A stretch of DNA of 64,000 bases from Thalassococcus sp. S3 (GCF_004216475.1 NZ_CP022303.1:3410001-3474000), one strand, 5' to 3'. Shown: positions 10,129 through 19,776, numbered from the stretch's first letter. Notes: a model not told the origin generated them from the letters alone. Translations and numbers: made by a program.

Positions 10129-11907
10129 TCAGAGCGGCCAGATGAAGGGGATGATCGCCGATGCCAGCAGCCCGACGCTCAGGTTCAGCGGAATGCCAGC
10201 GCGCAGAAAGTCGGTGAACCGATATCCGCCGGGACCATAGACCAGCATATTGGTCTGATATCCGATCGGCGTGGCGAAGCTGGCGGAGGCCGCGACCATC
10301 ACGGCAACGACCAGCGGTCGAGGGTCGATACCGATGGCACCCGCCAATCCGATGGCGATGGGTGTGACAACAACGGCAACGGCATTGTTTGAAACAAGCT
10401 CCGTCAACACGGATGTCAGCAAATAGATCGCCCATACAATGAGGAAGGGTGGCAGAACGCCAAGGGATGGCGCGATGGCCTCCACGATAAGCCTCACCGC
10501 GCCCGAGGCTTCCAGCGCCGCTCCGATCGCGAGCATGGAAAAGATCAGCGTGAGAAGGCGGCCGTCCACGAAGGAAAACGCCTCATCCGCGTCGATGCAG
10601 CGGGTCACCAGAACCAGCGAAACCGCCAGCACCGCGAGGAATAGGATCGGCGCCACACCCAGCGCCGCGAGCCCCACGATACCCAGCAATGCCGCCACGG
10701 CGACAGGGGCGTGGCTGCGCCGAAAGGCGCGTGCCGAGGGTTGGGACACGTCGACCAGATCCATCTCGGTCGCCAGACGCTGGATATCCGCCGGCGCGCC
10801 TTCCAGCAGCAGCGTATCCCCGACCCGCACGATCAGATCGTCAAGCTGCCGACCGATATTCTGATTTCGACGATGCGCCGCGATGACATAGACGCCGAAA
10901 CGACGGCGCAGCCGCATCGATCCCAGCGACCGGCCGACCATCTTGCAGCCCGGCGTGATCAGAACCTCGACCGTCGACGTCTCAACCGCCGAGACCTGAT
11001 CGACCCGCTTCAGCGACTTGTCGCGCTGCAGGCTCAAGAGCTCGGTCATCTGCGTGCGCAGCACGACCCGGTCCCCGACCTGTAGGGCCACGCCTTTCAG
11101 GTTGCGCCGCAACGAGGCATCGCCCCGGATCACGTCGATCAGGCGTACGCCTTCGCGTTTGAACAATTGCACGCCCGTCACCTCACGCCCGATCAGATTG
11201 CTTTCGGGCGGAATGACCGCCTCGGTGAAGAACTTCATCCGCGACTTGTCACTCAAGAGATCGGCCATGCTGTCACGGTCAGGTAAAAGACGCGGGCCGA
11301 TGAAGCGCAGATAGATCATGCCCCAGGTCACCAGGATCAGGCCCAGCGGGGTCACCTCGAAGATCGAGAACGGCTCAAGCCCCTGGGTGCGCGCAACGCC
11401 GTCCACCAAGAGGTTGGTGGACGTTCCGATCAGCGTCAGCGTGCCGCCAAGAATGGCCGCATAGCTCAGCGGGATCAGCAATTTGCTCGCCGACACGCCC
11501 AGAACCTTGGCCAGTTGGATAAAGACGGGGATCATCACGACAACAACCGGCGTGTTCGACACGACGGCGGATGCGCCGATGACAAAAAGCATCAAAAGCC
11601 CGATGGCGACCTTTGGATTGGTGCTGGCCTGCCGCTCTGCCAGGCTGGTGAAGGCCTCCAGGGCGCCCGTTCGGACCAGCCCCCCCATGATGATGAACAT
11701 CGCCGCGATGGTCCAAGGCGCTGGGTTGGACAAAACATCGAGTGCGGCCTCGTAGGGCAGCACGCCGAGGACCAGCATCAGGGACACGCCCGCGATGGCC
11801 ACCACTTCGGTTGGGAAAACCTCGCGCAGGAACAAAACGAACATGCCGGCGACAACGCAAAGCGTGACGATCGCACTGCCCGTTTCCGAGAATTGGAGAA
11901 ACTGCAT
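10129..11907 (-). CDS. SLC13/DASS-type anion permease with RCK_C (TrkA-C) domains
   Basis: 592 aa from the internal ATG at 11907; the longer frame would run into the neighbouring transporter gene. The N-terminal half has hydrophobic segments with SNTPVVVVMIPVF and GTSTNLLVDG, matching the Na+/anion motif of the DASS family. A cytoplasmic middle (about residues 210-395) holds two TrkA-C/RCK-like repeats (GREVTGVQLFKREGVRLI; GRSLGSMRLRRRFGVYVI). The C-terminal half repeats the transport fold (NNAVAVVVTPIAIGLA, GYQTNMLVYGPGGYRF). Substrate is probably sulfate, a dicarboxylate or a related anion. It sits 73 bp downstream of the hutI promoter region on the same strand as the hut genes. Confidence 0.82.
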   Translation of the reverse strand: MQFLQFSETGSAIVTLCVVAGMFVLFLREVFPTEVVAIAGVSLMLVLGVLPYEAALDVLSNPAPWTIAAMFIIMGGLVRTGALEAFTSLAERQASTNPKVAIGLLMLFVIGASAVVSNTPVVVVMIPVFIQLAKVLGVSASKLLIPLSYAAILGGTLTLIGTSTNLLVDGVARTQGLEPFSIFEVTPLGLILVTWGMIYLRFIGPRLLPDRDSMADLLSDKSRMKFFTEAVIPPESNLIGREVTGVQLFKREGVRLIDVIRGDASLRRNLKGVALQVGDRVVLRTQMTELLSLQRDKSLKRVDQVSAVETSTVEVLITPGCKMVGRSLGSMRLRRRFGVYVIAAHRRNQNIGRQLDDLIVRVGDTLLLEGAPADIQRLATEMDLVDVSQPSARAFRRSHAPVAVAALLGIVGLAALGVAPILFLAVLAVSLVLVTRCIDADEAFSFVDGRLLTLIFSMLAIGAALEASGAVRLIVEAIAPSLGVLPPFLIVWAIYLLTSVLTELVSNNAVAVVVTPIAIGLAGAIGIDPRPLVVAVMVAASASFATPIGYQTNMLVYGPGGYRFTDFLRAGIPLNLSVGLLASAIIPFIWPL

Positions 11908-11929
11908 ATGTCGCCGTGCGCCGCCTGTC

Positions 11930-12871
11930 CTATCCTTTGGCCCGGCTGGCAGTGTCGCCGATTGCGCCCTTGGCAGCAAGCGCGTCTTGCTGACGCGGCT
12001 GGACAAGAAAGACGCCGGACAACACCAAGGCGAGCGCTGCCCAGATATAGGGCGAATAGCTTTCGCCCAGTATCAGCATCGCCCAGCAGACCCCAAAGCC
12101 CGTCACCAGATAGCTGACCTGAACCGCGAAAACCGGACCCGCACGCCCCACCAGCCAAACGTATCCCGTGTAGACGAGGACATGCACCGTGGAAGACGCC
12201 GCCAAGGCCCATTCCGGCGCGGTCCAGACAATCGCGAGCGAGAAAAGCTGCCCGCTGCCAAGCGCCAGGGGGAGCGCGATCAGCGCGCCGATCACGGACG
12301 CGCCAAAGAGAACCTGGACCGGGTCCAGCCCCTCGGTACCCCACTTGGCCACGTAATTCCCCTCGAACGCGTAAAAGAAGGGCGCCACCAATGCGACAGG
12401 GATCCAGGCCAGCATCGCGGCTTCGGGCAGGCTCGCCTCGGGCAGAACCAGAAGCATGACACCGGAAAGCCCCGCCATCAGACCGGCGAAACGCCGCCAG
12501 TTGAACCGCTCAAGCCCAAGCCCCAAGGCCATCGGAAAGGCGATCATCGGAATCAGCGAAAGCAAGATTGACACCACCCCCGAGGGCAGATGCGCAATGG
12601 CCTGAAACGATGTGGAGTTCGGGATCACGGTGCCGATCAACGCGATGATGACATAGACTTTCAGCGCACGGGGGTGAAATGGCGCCCCCTTCCCGCGAAC
12701 GGCAGAGATCGCCGCCATAAGCACGGATCCGATCACCAACTGCCAGAATATCAGCCCGAAATGCTGATAGCCCGTGCTCACAGCTATTTTCGACAGCGGC
12801 TGGGTGATCCCCCACCCCGCCCCCAGAAGGACAAGGACGCCGGTATAAAAGACAAGGGCCTGCCGGGTCAT
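11930..12871 (-). CDS. EamA/DMT-family transporter
   Basis: 313 aa, about ten predicted transmembrane helices in two EamA repeats; starts with a hydrophobic segment (ALVFYTGVLVLLGAGWG) and shows the DMT-like GWGITQPLSKIAV and AHLPSGVVSILLSLIPM. Family members export amino acids, metabolites or drugs. Substrate is not readable. It overlaps the metallophosphoesterase gene by 4 bp (start in its stop) and is followed after 22 bp by the SLC13-type permease, so the three are probably co-transcribed. Confidence 0.85.
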   Translation of the reverse strand: MTRQALVFYTGVLVLLGAGWGITQPLSKIAVSTGYQHFGLIFWQLVIGSVLMAAISAVRGKGAPFHPRALKVYVIIALIGTVIPNSTSFQAIAHLPSGVVSILLSLIPMIAFPMALGLGLERFNWRRFAGLMAGLSGVMLLVLPEASLPEAAMLAWIPVALVAPFFYAFEGNYVAKWGTEGLDPVQVLFGASVIGALIALPLALGSGQLFSLAIVWTAPEWALAASSTVHVLVYTGYVWLVGRAGPVFAVQVSYLVTGFGVCWAMLILGESYSPYIWAALALVLSGVFLVQPRQQDALAAKGAIGDTASRAKG

Positions 12872-13680
12872 GGGCGGGCGTCTTCAAGCCGTCCGCCGAT
12901 ACGGATCATGCGCACCCTCTGGGCAAGGCCGGTCCTGTCATCGGTTTCGACATAGACACCTGACAACGTGGCCTCGCCCAAGGCCGGGGTAAAGCGCCCT
13001 TTCGGCATGCCGGTCACAAAACGTCTTAGCGGCTCCGCCTTGTCCATGCCGATCACTGAATTGTAATCTCCGCACATGCCGGCATCTGTCAGATAGGCCG
13101 TCCCGCGCGGCAGGATCTGCGCATCGGCGGTGGGAACATGGGTGTGGGTTCCAACGGCAAGGCTGACACGCCCGTCACAATAATGGCCCAGCGCCATTTT
13201 TTCGGAAGTCGCTTCGCAATGGATGTCCATGATGATGGCCTGCGCCTGCCCTCCCGGAGGATGCGCCTTCAGCACCGGTTCGATTGCGGAGAACGGATCA
13301 TCGAAGGGGCGCTTCATGAACACCTGGCCCAGCACTTGCAGCACCAGCACCTTGCGCCCCCCCGGGGCCGTAAACAGACGATAGCCCTTGCCCGGCGCCC
13401 CTTTTGCAAAGTTGAGCGGACGGATGATCCGGGGCTCCGTTTCAATGAATTGCAACATGTCCTTTTGGTCAAAGGCATGATCGCCAAGCGTGACGCAATC
13501 GGCGCCCGCCTCCAGCAACGCCTTGGCATGATCGCCGGACAGCCCCATGCCGGATGTCGCGTTTTCGCCATTTACCACCACGAAGTCGAGCGACCAGTCG
13601 TTGCGCAAACGCGGCAGGTGTTCCGAGATGGCCGCACGCCCCGCGCGCCCCATCACATCTCCCAGGAAAAGACATTTCAT
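12868..13680 (-). CDS. YmdB-like metallophosphoesterase (TIGR00282 family)
   Basis: 270 aa. Starts MKCLFLGDVMGRAGR and carries VVNGENATSGMGLS, TLGDHAFDQKDML, DIHCEATSEKMALGHY and GTHTHVPTADAQ, the metal-binding and catalytic blocks of the YmdB family, which hydrolyses 2',3'-cyclic phosphodiesters in Bacillus. Role in alphaproteobacteria is unclear. The gene has a 4-bp overlap with the following EamA transporter. The 79-bp gap to the cyclo-ligase gene on its 5' side carries its likely promoter. Confidence 0.88.
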   Translation of the reverse strand: MKCLFLGDVMGRAGRAAISEHLPRLRNDWSLDFVVVNGENATSGMGLSGDHAKALLEAGADCVTLGDHAFDQKDMLQFIETEPRIIRPLNFAKGAPGKGYRLFTAPGGRKVLVLQVLGQVFMKRPFDDPFSAIEPVLKAHPPGGQAQAIIMDIHCEATSEKMALGHYCDGRVSLAVGTHTHVPTADAQILPRGTAYLTDAGMCGDYNSVIGMDKAEPLRRFVTGMPKGRFTPALGEATLSGVYVETDDRTGLAQRVRMIRIGGRLEDARP

Positions 13681-13759
13681 GCGAGGGTCTTAGGGCGGAG
13701 ACACCCCGCCGACAAGGGGCACAAGGTCGGAGTTTCACCCGGAACAGCACCGCTGGGCA

Positions 13760-14329
13760 TCAGCGAAGCGGCGCAAGGTCAAGCACGCCCCGCTCGGTGA
13801 CGATCATGTCGAGCATTTGGTCGGTCGGCTCTTTCGGAAGGTCTTCGGCCTCTTGGGCGGCAAAGGCAAAGCCGATTGCAAGCGTGCCGCGCCTGGTTCG
13901 CAATTCCTCAAGCGTGCGATCATAAAAGCCTCCACCATAGCCAAGCCGTCCACCCTGCCGATCAAAGGCCACCAGCGGAACGATCAGGATCTCCGGCTCA
14001 AAAAGAACCTCCCGCGCAGGCACCATCGCCTTGAATGGACCTTCGACCATGTCGCATCCCGGTTCCCAGCGCGAGAACACAAGCGGCTGTCCCTTGCCGC
14101 GGATGACCGGCACCCCCACCGGGCCGTGCGCCGCCGCTTCGGCCATCGCGGGCCGCGGATCAATCTCGCTGTTGATGGGCATATATCCGGACAACGGGAC
14201 CCCGCGATAGCCGGCCAACACCTCTGACAAGGCGCCTGCCGCACCGGGACCTGCCGTTTCAAACGCCGCCTTGCGTCGGGCAAATGCATGCTTGCGGGCC
14301 TCGACCTTGGCCGTTGCCAAGTCGCTCAT
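13760..14329 (-). CDS. 5-formyltetrahydrofolate cyclo-ligase
   Basis: 189 aa. It converts 5-formyl-THF to 5,10-methenyl-THF with ATP, clearing an inhibitory folate. Typical blocks are SGYMPINSEIDPRP, ILIVPLVAFDRQGGRLGYGGGFYDRTL (substrate/ATP loop, quoted as LGYGGGFYDR), and a C-terminal DMIVTERGV. The start overlaps the mgtE stop by 4 bp (ATGA), so it is translated downstream of mgtE. Confidence 0.92.
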   Translation of the reverse strand: MSDLATAKVEARKHAFARRKAAFETAGPGAAGALSEVLAGYRGVPLSGYMPINSEIDPRPAMAEAAAHGPVGVPVIRGKGQPLVFSRWEPGCDMVEGPFKAMVPAREVLFEPEILIVPLVAFDRQGGRLGYGGGFYDRTLEELRTRRGTLAIGFAFAAQEAEDLPKEPTDQMLDMIVTERGVLDLAPLR

Positions 14330-15717
14330 AGCAACATGACCGAGGCAAGGCCCAGAAACGCGAAAAAGCCCACCACGTCCGTCACCGTGGTGACAAATGC
14401 GCCCGAGGCAAGCGCCGGGTCAACGCCAAGTTTCTCAAGCCCCACGGGAATGACCGTCCCGGCAAGGCCCGCAACGACCAGATTGACCACCATCGCCACC
14501 GCGATCACATATCCCAGCAAGGGAGAGCCGAACCAGATCAGCCCGACCACCCCCATGACCACCGCAAAGATGAGACCGTTGAGAAGGCCAACCAAAACCT
14601 CGCGCCGTATGACCCGCCAGACATTTGACCCGGTCAGGTCTTTCGTCGCGATCGCCCGCACCGCCACGGTCAGCGATTGCGTGCCCGCGTTTCCGCCCAT
14701 CGACGCCACGATCGGCATCAGCACCGCCAGCGCCACGAATTGCGTGATGATCTGGTCGAATTGCGCAATCACCAAAGAGGCCAGGATCGACGTCACGAGG
14801 TTCACCGCAAGCCATGGAAACCGCCGCTTGGTCGTGTCCATCACCTTGTCCGAAAGGCTCCCCTCGCCCACACCGGCAAGCCGCAGGATGTCTTCCTCAT
14901 GCTCTTCGTCCAGCACGGCCATGGCATCGTCGATTGTAATCACGCCGACAAGCCGTCCTTCTTCGTCAACAACCGGAGCGGAAATCAGGTGGTACTGATT
15001 GAAGGCATAGGCAACGTCGCCTTCGTCCTGGGTAACGGGGATCAACTGGAAGACGTCTTCGATCAGGGACGTCAGCTTGACCTCGCGCGCCGACCCCATC
15101 AACCGGCCCAGCGTCACATTGCCGACGGGATGCAGGCGCGGATCGACGAGAACGATGTGATAAAACTGTTCCGGCAGGTGGTCTGAGCCTCTCAGATAGT
15201 CGATGGCCTCGCCTACCGTCCAATGTTCGGGCGCCATGACGACCTCCCGCTGCATCAGACGACCGGCCGAGAATTCCGGGTAAGACAGGGCCTGCTCAAC
15301 AGCGGCCCGATCCGAATCTTCCAGCGCCTCCAGAATGGCTTCCTGCTGCGGCTCATCCAGATCTTCGACAAGATCGACAACATCGTCGCTGTCGAGGTCG
15401 CGCACCGCGTCGGCAAGCACTTGCGGGGACAGAACGCCGATCACCTCTTCCCGCAGGCTTTCATCGAGTTCCGACAGGATTTCACCATCGAACTCGCGCC
15501 CGTAAAGCCTGATCAGGCGCGCGCGGTCAAAGGCATTCACCTGTTCAAGAAGGTCGGCAATGTCCGCCGCGTGCAGCGGCTCCATCAATTCCGTCAGCTT
15601 GTCACGGTCATCGACGTCAACAGCATAGAGGATTGCCGCGACATTTTTCCTGTCCAGCTCGTATCCCCGTTCATCCATGGCAAGCTCGCTCTGAGTGGCG
15701 TTCGTGTCGTCGCTCAT
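14326..15717 (-). CDS. mgtE: Magnesium transporter MgtE
   Basis: 463 aa from the ATG at 15717 (a TTG 27 nt earlier is the only longer option). Order of domains: acidic N-domain of helical repeats (about 30-130, DLDSDDVVDLVEDLDEPQQ), two CBS domains (about 140-260), then five C-terminal transmembrane helices with PIVASMGGNAGTQSLT, the Mg2+ pore signature. Cytoplasmic Mg2+ closes the channel in this family. It heads a two-gene unit with the cyclo-ligase. No Mg2+-sensing leader was recognised. Confidence 0.94.
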   Translation of the reverse strand: MSDDTNATQSELAMDERGYELDRKNVAAILYAVDVDDRDKLTELMEPLHAADIADLLEQVNAFDRARLIRLYGREFDGEILSELDESLREEVIGVLSPQVLADAVRDLDSDDVVDLVEDLDEPQQEAILEALEDSDRAAVEQALSYPEFSAGRLMQREVVMAPEHWTVGEAIDYLRGSDHLPEQFYHIVLVDPRLHPVGNVTLGRLMGSAREVKLTSLIEDVFQLIPVTQDEGDVAYAFNQYHLISAPVVDEEGRLVGVITIDDAMAVLDEEHEEDILRLAGVGEGSLSDKVMDTTKRRFPWLAVNLVTSILASLVIAQFDQIITQFVALAVLMPIVASMGGNAGTQSLTVAVRAIATKDLTGSNVWRVIRREVLVGLLNGLIFAVVMGVVGLIWFGSPLLGYVIAVAMVVNLVVAGLAGTVIPVGLEKLGVDPALASGAFVTTVTDVVGFFAFLGLASVMLL

Positions 15718-15849
15718 GATCTGACCCCCGTGATCTGGCCGCAACGTAAAGGATGCGGATGTCGGTTCACAATGACCCTCACGTCATTTACCAGAAGAAA
15801 GTCAGTTATTTAGTCCATGTGCCTCCGCCAAAACCAAGGGATGATCCTC

Positions 15850-17151
15850 ATGACCGACACACGTATCATCACGGGGCACGTTCTCTCCTTTATGCAGTCC
15901 CCGTTTCAGACAGACCCGGCAGAGGCTGTCCGGATCCACGATGCTGTGGCGGTCGAAGACGGCCACATCGCAGCGCTGGGAACAGAAGAGACGCTGCGCG
16001 CCTCTTATCCGCGCGCACGACTGGATCGCCACAAGGGCAAGGTCATCCTGCCGGGATTTGTCGATGCGCATGTGCATTATCCTCAGACCGCAATCATCGC
16101 GAGTTGGGGAAAGCGGCTGATCGACTGGCTCAACACCTACACCTTCCCCGAAGAGATCCGGCTCTCCGATCCGGAATATGCCGCCGAGATTGCGCAGCGC
16201 TATCTTGATCTGGCCCTGTCCAACGGCACCACAACGATGTGCAGCTTTGCGACGTCATCGCCGGCCAGTGTGCCCGCGTTCTTCGAGGCCGCCCAGGCGC
16301 TGGGGGTGCGTGTGGTCGCTGGGAAGACCTGCATGGACCGAAACGCGCCCGACGCGCTCTGCGATACGGCGCAGAGCGCGTATGAGGACAGCAAGGCGCT
16401 CATAGAACGCTGGCACGACACAGGCCGGATCGGCTATGCCATCACGCCGCGCTTTTCCCCCACATCAACGCCTGCACAGCTCGAAGCGCTTGGCGCGCTC
16501 TGGCGGGAACATCCGGACTGCCTGATGCAAACCCATCTGAGCGAGCAAACGGACGAGATCGCCTGGATGCGCAGCCTCTTTCCTGACGCGCGTGACTATC
16601 TCGACACCTATGAAAAATTCGGTCTTGTCGGGTCGCGCGGCCTTTACGGCCATGCCATTCACCTTGAGCCGCGCGAACGTGACCGCCTTCGGGAGGTCGG
16701 GGCGGCTCTTGTCCATTGCCCCACATCAAACTGCTTCATCGGCTCCGGTCTTTTCGACATGTCCGGACTGATGGCCGAAGGTCAGCGGATTGGTCTGGCC
16801 ACTGATACAGGCGGCGGGTCGTCGTTTTCGATGCTCCGGACCATGGCTGCGGCCTATGAAATCGCCCAGCTTCGCGGAACCGCGCTGCATCCGGCCCAAC
16901 TGCTTTGGCTCGCGACCTGCGGGTCGGCCGAATCTCTGCATCTTGGCGATCGGATCGGTCGGATCGCTGTCGGGATGGAGGCCGATCTGATTGCGATCGA
17001 TCTGGCATCAACACCCGCAATCGCACAGCGGGCAGCGCGTGCGGGCGATCTTTGGGAGGCGATCTTTCCGACGATCATGATGGGCGATGATCGGGCCATT
17101 GCCGATGTCTGGATCAGTGGGACGCCACTCACCCGTCCAAAAGACGTTTGA
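15850..17151 (+). CDS. guaD: Guanine deaminase
   Basis: 433 aa from ATG 15850, chosen for AAGGG 9 nt upstream; ATGs at 15817 and 15841 lack that spacing. It converts guanine to xanthine and ammonia. Zn-binding DAHVHYPQT, then the long TFPEEIRLSDPEYA helix, MQTHLSEQTDEI (metal His plus catalytic Glu), YGHAIHL, HCPTSNCFIGSG and the ATDTGGGSSFSM metal-Asp loop are classical guanine deaminase blocks. It is convergent with the next amidohydrolase; their 3' ends overlap by 23 bp, so each gene's terminal codons lie antisense to the other's. Confidence 0.93.
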   Translation: MTDTRIITGHVLSFMQSPFQTDPAEAVRIHDAVAVEDGHIAALGTEETLRASYPRARLDRHKGKVILPGFVDAHVHYPQTAIIASWGKRLIDWLNTYTFPEEIRLSDPEYAAEIAQRYLDLALSNGTTTMCSFATSSPASVPAFFEAAQALGVRVVAGKTCMDRNAPDALCDTAQSAYEDSKALIERWHDTGRIGYAITPRFSPTSTPAQLEALGALWREHPDCLMQTHLSEQTDEIAWMRSLFPDARDYLDTYEKFGLVGSRGLYGHAIHLEPRERDRLREVGAALVHCPTSNCFIGSGLFDMSGLMAEGQRIGLATDTGGGSSFSMLRTMAAAYEIAQLRGTALHPAQLLWLATCGSAESLHLGDRIGRIAVGMEADLIAIDLASTPAIAQRAARAGDLWEAIFPTIMMGDDRAIADVWISGTPLTRPKDV

Positions 17152-18463
17152 GCAATCGGTTATGCCGCTCGATCACTCTGGGCAGATCAACGCGGGTCAA
17201 ACGCCCTTCGGAGACGATCTGTTGCCCCTCGACGACAAGGTGTTTCACCTGGCGCGGTCCCGCCAGAACGAGGGCAGCGGGATCCCAGCTTCCGGCGCTC
17301 GCCACTCCGGTCACGTCCCAAATCGCGATATCGGCGCGCGCTCCTTCCTCGATGCGCCCGCAATCATCGCGGCCCAGCACTTCGGCCCCGCCGCGGGTGG
17401 CAAGCTCCAAAGCGGCGCGTGCTTTGAACGCTTCCCCGCCATGGACCACCCTTTGCAGGAACATGGCTTGTCGCGCCTCCTCAAGCACGTTCGCGCTGTC
17501 ATTGCTTGCGGACCCGTCAACACCCAACCCGACATTGACACCTGCCTCACGCATCGCGTTGACAGGGGCAACCCCGCTGCCCAGGCGGCAATTGGAGCAG
17601 GGACAATGCGCCACTCCGGTTGCGCTCTCGGCAAAGAGCCTGATTTCCTGCGGATCTAGCTTTACACAATGGGCGTGCCAGACATCCGGCCCCGTCCAGC
17701 CAAGTTCTTCGGCATATTGCCCGGGGCGGCATCCGAACCGGGCCTCTGAATAGGCGATATCCTCGTCGTTTTCCGCAAGATGCGTGTGCAGAGCGACGCC
17801 CTTGTCCCGGGCAAGCAGCGCCGTATCCCGCATCAACTCCCGGCTTACGGAAAACGGAGAACACGGCGCCAAGCCCACACGACACATCGAACCAATCTCG
17901 GGATCATGGAACCCGTCGACGACCCGGATCATATCCTCCAGAACATCGGCCTCGCGTTCCACGAGGATGTCCGGGGGCAATCCCCCCTTGCTCTCGCCGA
18001 TGCTCATCGCGCCCCGGGTCGGATGAAAGCGCAGTCCGATCTCGCTTGCAGCCTCGATCGTGTCTTCCAGTCGGGCGCCGTTTGGATAGAGGTAGAGATG
18101 ATCGGATGACAGACTGCAGCCCGACAAGGCCAGTTCGGCCAACCCGGTGAGAGCAGAGACATGCATCTCTTCCGGCCCGAAGCGCGCCCAGATCGGGTAA
18201 AGGCACTTGAGCCAGTCAAAAAGGGCCGCATCCTGAGCACCGGGCACGGCCCGCGTCAGCGTCTGGAACAGGTGGTGATGTGTATTGACCAGACCGGGCG
18301 TGACCACGCAGCCCCGCGCATCAATCTGATCCCCGTCCCCGTCGAGAAAGCGCCCGATCTCTATAATCTGCCCGTCCCGAACACGGATATCCGCCCCGCG
18401 AAGCTCCCGGCGGGTGTCGTCCATGGTCAAAACGACATCGGCGTTTCGAATGAAAAGATCCAT
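17129..18463 (-). CDS. 8-oxoguanine deaminase-like amidohydrolase
   Basis: 444 aa from ATG 18463 with AAGGATC just upstream; the longer frame adds 19 unconserved residues. ATZ/TRZ-type aminohydrolase fold: TPGLVNTHHHLFQTLTRA (HxH), LHTHLAENDEDI, VWHAHCVKL, VAHCPCSNCRLGSG and GLGVDGSASND. The NTHHHLFQTL plus CPCSNCRLGSG combination is that of 8-oxoguanine deaminases related to hydroxyatrazine hydrolase. It is not HutF, whose blocks differ. Next to guaD it suggests a small purine-deamination locus. Substrate should be treated as probable, not certain. Confidence 0.8.
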   Translation of the reverse strand: MDLFIRNADVVLTMDDTRRELRGADIRVRDGQIIEIGRFLDGDGDQIDARGCVVTPGLVNTHHHLFQTLTRAVPGAQDAALFDWLKCLYPIWARFGPEEMHVSALTGLAELALSGCSLSSDHLYLYPNGARLEDTIEAASEIGLRFHPTRGAMSIGESKGGLPPDILVEREADVLEDMIRVVDGFHDPEIGSMCRVGLAPCSPFSVSRELMRDTALLARDKGVALHTHLAENDEDIAYSEARFGCRPGQYAEELGWTGPDVWHAHCVKLDPQEIRLFAESATGVAHCPCSNCRLGSGVAPVNAMREAGVNVGLGVDGSASNDSANVLEEARQAMFLQRVVHGGEAFKARAALELATRGGAEVLGRDDCGRIEEGARADIAIWDVTGVASAGSWDPAALVLAGPRQVKHLVVEGQQIVSEGRLTRVDLPRVIERHNRLLKRLLDG

Positions 18464-18563
18464 GATCCTTGATCTAGCCGGACTGTCGGATGGCCGGAAC
18501 GCCGCCAAGCAACCGTGCACCGTTCAATTTGACGACCATCTGTCTCATATTGTTTTGCCCGTC

Positions 18564-19364
18564 TCAGGTCTGGTCATAGGTCTTCAATATGTCCAGCACG
18601 GCCTGATGAAGGTCCGCATTGGCCGCAGCAACCACCCGCCCGCCCAGATGCGCGGATCCACCAGACCAATTCGTGACACACCCTCCCGCCGCTTCGATCA
18701 CGGCAATCGGCGCCTGTATGTCGTAAGCTTGCAAGCCGGCCTCGATCACCAGATCGATCTGCCCCGCGGCAAGAAGCGCATAAGCGTAGCAGTCCATCCC
18801 ATAGCGTGTCAGTTTCACCTTGCCCCGCACCGCGTCGAAGGCCGCTTTCTCCGGGGATGAGCCAACTTCCGGAAAGGTAGTGAACAGGATTGCGTCCGAC
18901 AGCTTGGTGGTCGCGCGGGTTGCCAGTTTTGCGCGATCCCCAGCACGTTCAAGCCATGCCTCCCCCCGCGCGCCGCAAAAACGCTCTCCGATATAAGGTT
19001 GGTCGATTACGCCAAGACGGGGGCCGTCTTCATCAGAAAGCGCGATCAAAACGCCCCAGGTCGGGGTCCCGCTGATAAAGGAACGTGTTCCATCAATGGG
19101 GTCAAGCACCCAGGTGCGCCCGCTTTCCCCGTCGAGTTGGCCGAATTCCTCTCCCCAGATGCCATCAAGCGGGCGATCATGACGAAGCACGTCACGCATG
19201 GCCGCCTCGGCTGCCCGATCAGCCTGCGTCACCGGATCGAAGCCGTTCGATGCCTTGTTTTCAGTCGCGAGACCGTTTTGTCGGAAGAACGGCAAAATGG
19301 CCGTTCTCGCTTCGTCAGCGAGACGACCGGCTATGTCCATATCTGAAGTCGCGTCGTCAGTCAT
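18564..19364 (-). CDS. Inositol-monophosphatase-family phosphatase, HisN-like (histidinol-phosphatase)
   Basis: 266 aa from the ATG at 19364 (a GTG lies 9 nt earlier). IMPase-fold metal sites are visible: WGEEFG, WVLDPIDGTRSFISG (DPIDGT), and the C-terminal AYDIQAPIAVIEAAGG. The RSFISGTPTWGVLIAL segment and TFPEVG follow the HisN-type histidinol-phosphatase branch more than true inositol phosphatases. Expected reaction: histidinol phosphate to histidinol, the next to last stage of histidine synthesis. It follows the XRE regulator gene by 40 bp on the same strand. Confidence 0.78.
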   Translation of the reverse strand: MTDDATSDMDIAGRLADEARTAILPFFRQNGLATENKASNGFDPVTQADRAAEAAMRDVLRHDRPLDGIWGEEFGQLDGESGRTWVLDPIDGTRSFISGTPTWGVLIALSDEDGPRLGVIDQPYIGERFCGARGEAWLERAGDRAKLATRATTKLSDAILFTTFPEVGSSPEKAAFDAVRGKVKLTRYGMDCYAYALLAAGQIDLVIEAGLQAYDIQAPIAVIEAAGGCVTNWSGGSAHLGGRVVAAANADLHQAVLDILKTYDQT

Positions 19365-19404
19365 GGCATCCACGTGCCATGACCATCTGGTCTATTCAAC
19401 CTTA

Positions 19405-19776
19405 TCAGGCGACGTCGCTGAGAACCCGCGCCAATTCAAACAGACGGCGGCGCTGATTTTCCGGAATGGCGTAGTAGGACCGCACCAGGTCAAGCGCTTC
19501 CTTGTCACCCATTAGGTCGGTTGGCACCATGGATGTTTGTTGGTCCGTGCTTTGCTCGTCTTCGAGACCTTCGAAGAAAAAGCTCACCTGTACGTCAAGC
19601 GCATCTGCGATGTCCCACAGGCGGGAGGCGCTGATCCGGTTCGCGCCGGTCTCGTACTTCTGGATCTGCTGGAACTTAATCCCCACATGCTCCGCCAATT
19701 GTTGCTGTGTCATCCCGATTAGCCACCGGCGATGACGCACACGTTTACCCACATGCACATCAACAGGATGGGTCAT
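19405..19776 (-). CDS. XRE-family (Cro/CI) transcriptional regulator
   Basis: 123 aa. HTH_3 domain at residues 9-65 (RVRHRRWLIGMTQQQLAEHVGIKFQQIQKYE quoted in part as MTQQQLAEHVGIKFQQIQKY), followed by a linker and a short C-terminal helical region (DLVRSYYAIPENQRRRLFELAR). This architecture is a very conserved small regulator in alphaproteobacteria. Targets are not known from sequence. A Shine-Dalgarno GGAGA lies upstream of the ATG. The 316-bp divergent gap to the quinone reductase gene contains its promoter. Confidence 0.88.
   Translation of the reverse strand: MTHPVDVHVGKRVRHRRWLIGMTQQQLAEHVGIKFQQIQKYETGANRISASRLWDIADALDVQVSFFFEGLEDEQSTDQQTSMVPTDLMGDKEALDLVRSYYAIPENQRRRLFELARVLSDVA

Noticed and set aside
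17129..18463. Possible HutF (formimidoylglutamate deiminase)
   Set aside because: NTHHHLFQTL and CPCSNCRLGSG are 8-oxoguanine deaminase/AtzB-type signatures; HutF blocks are not present.
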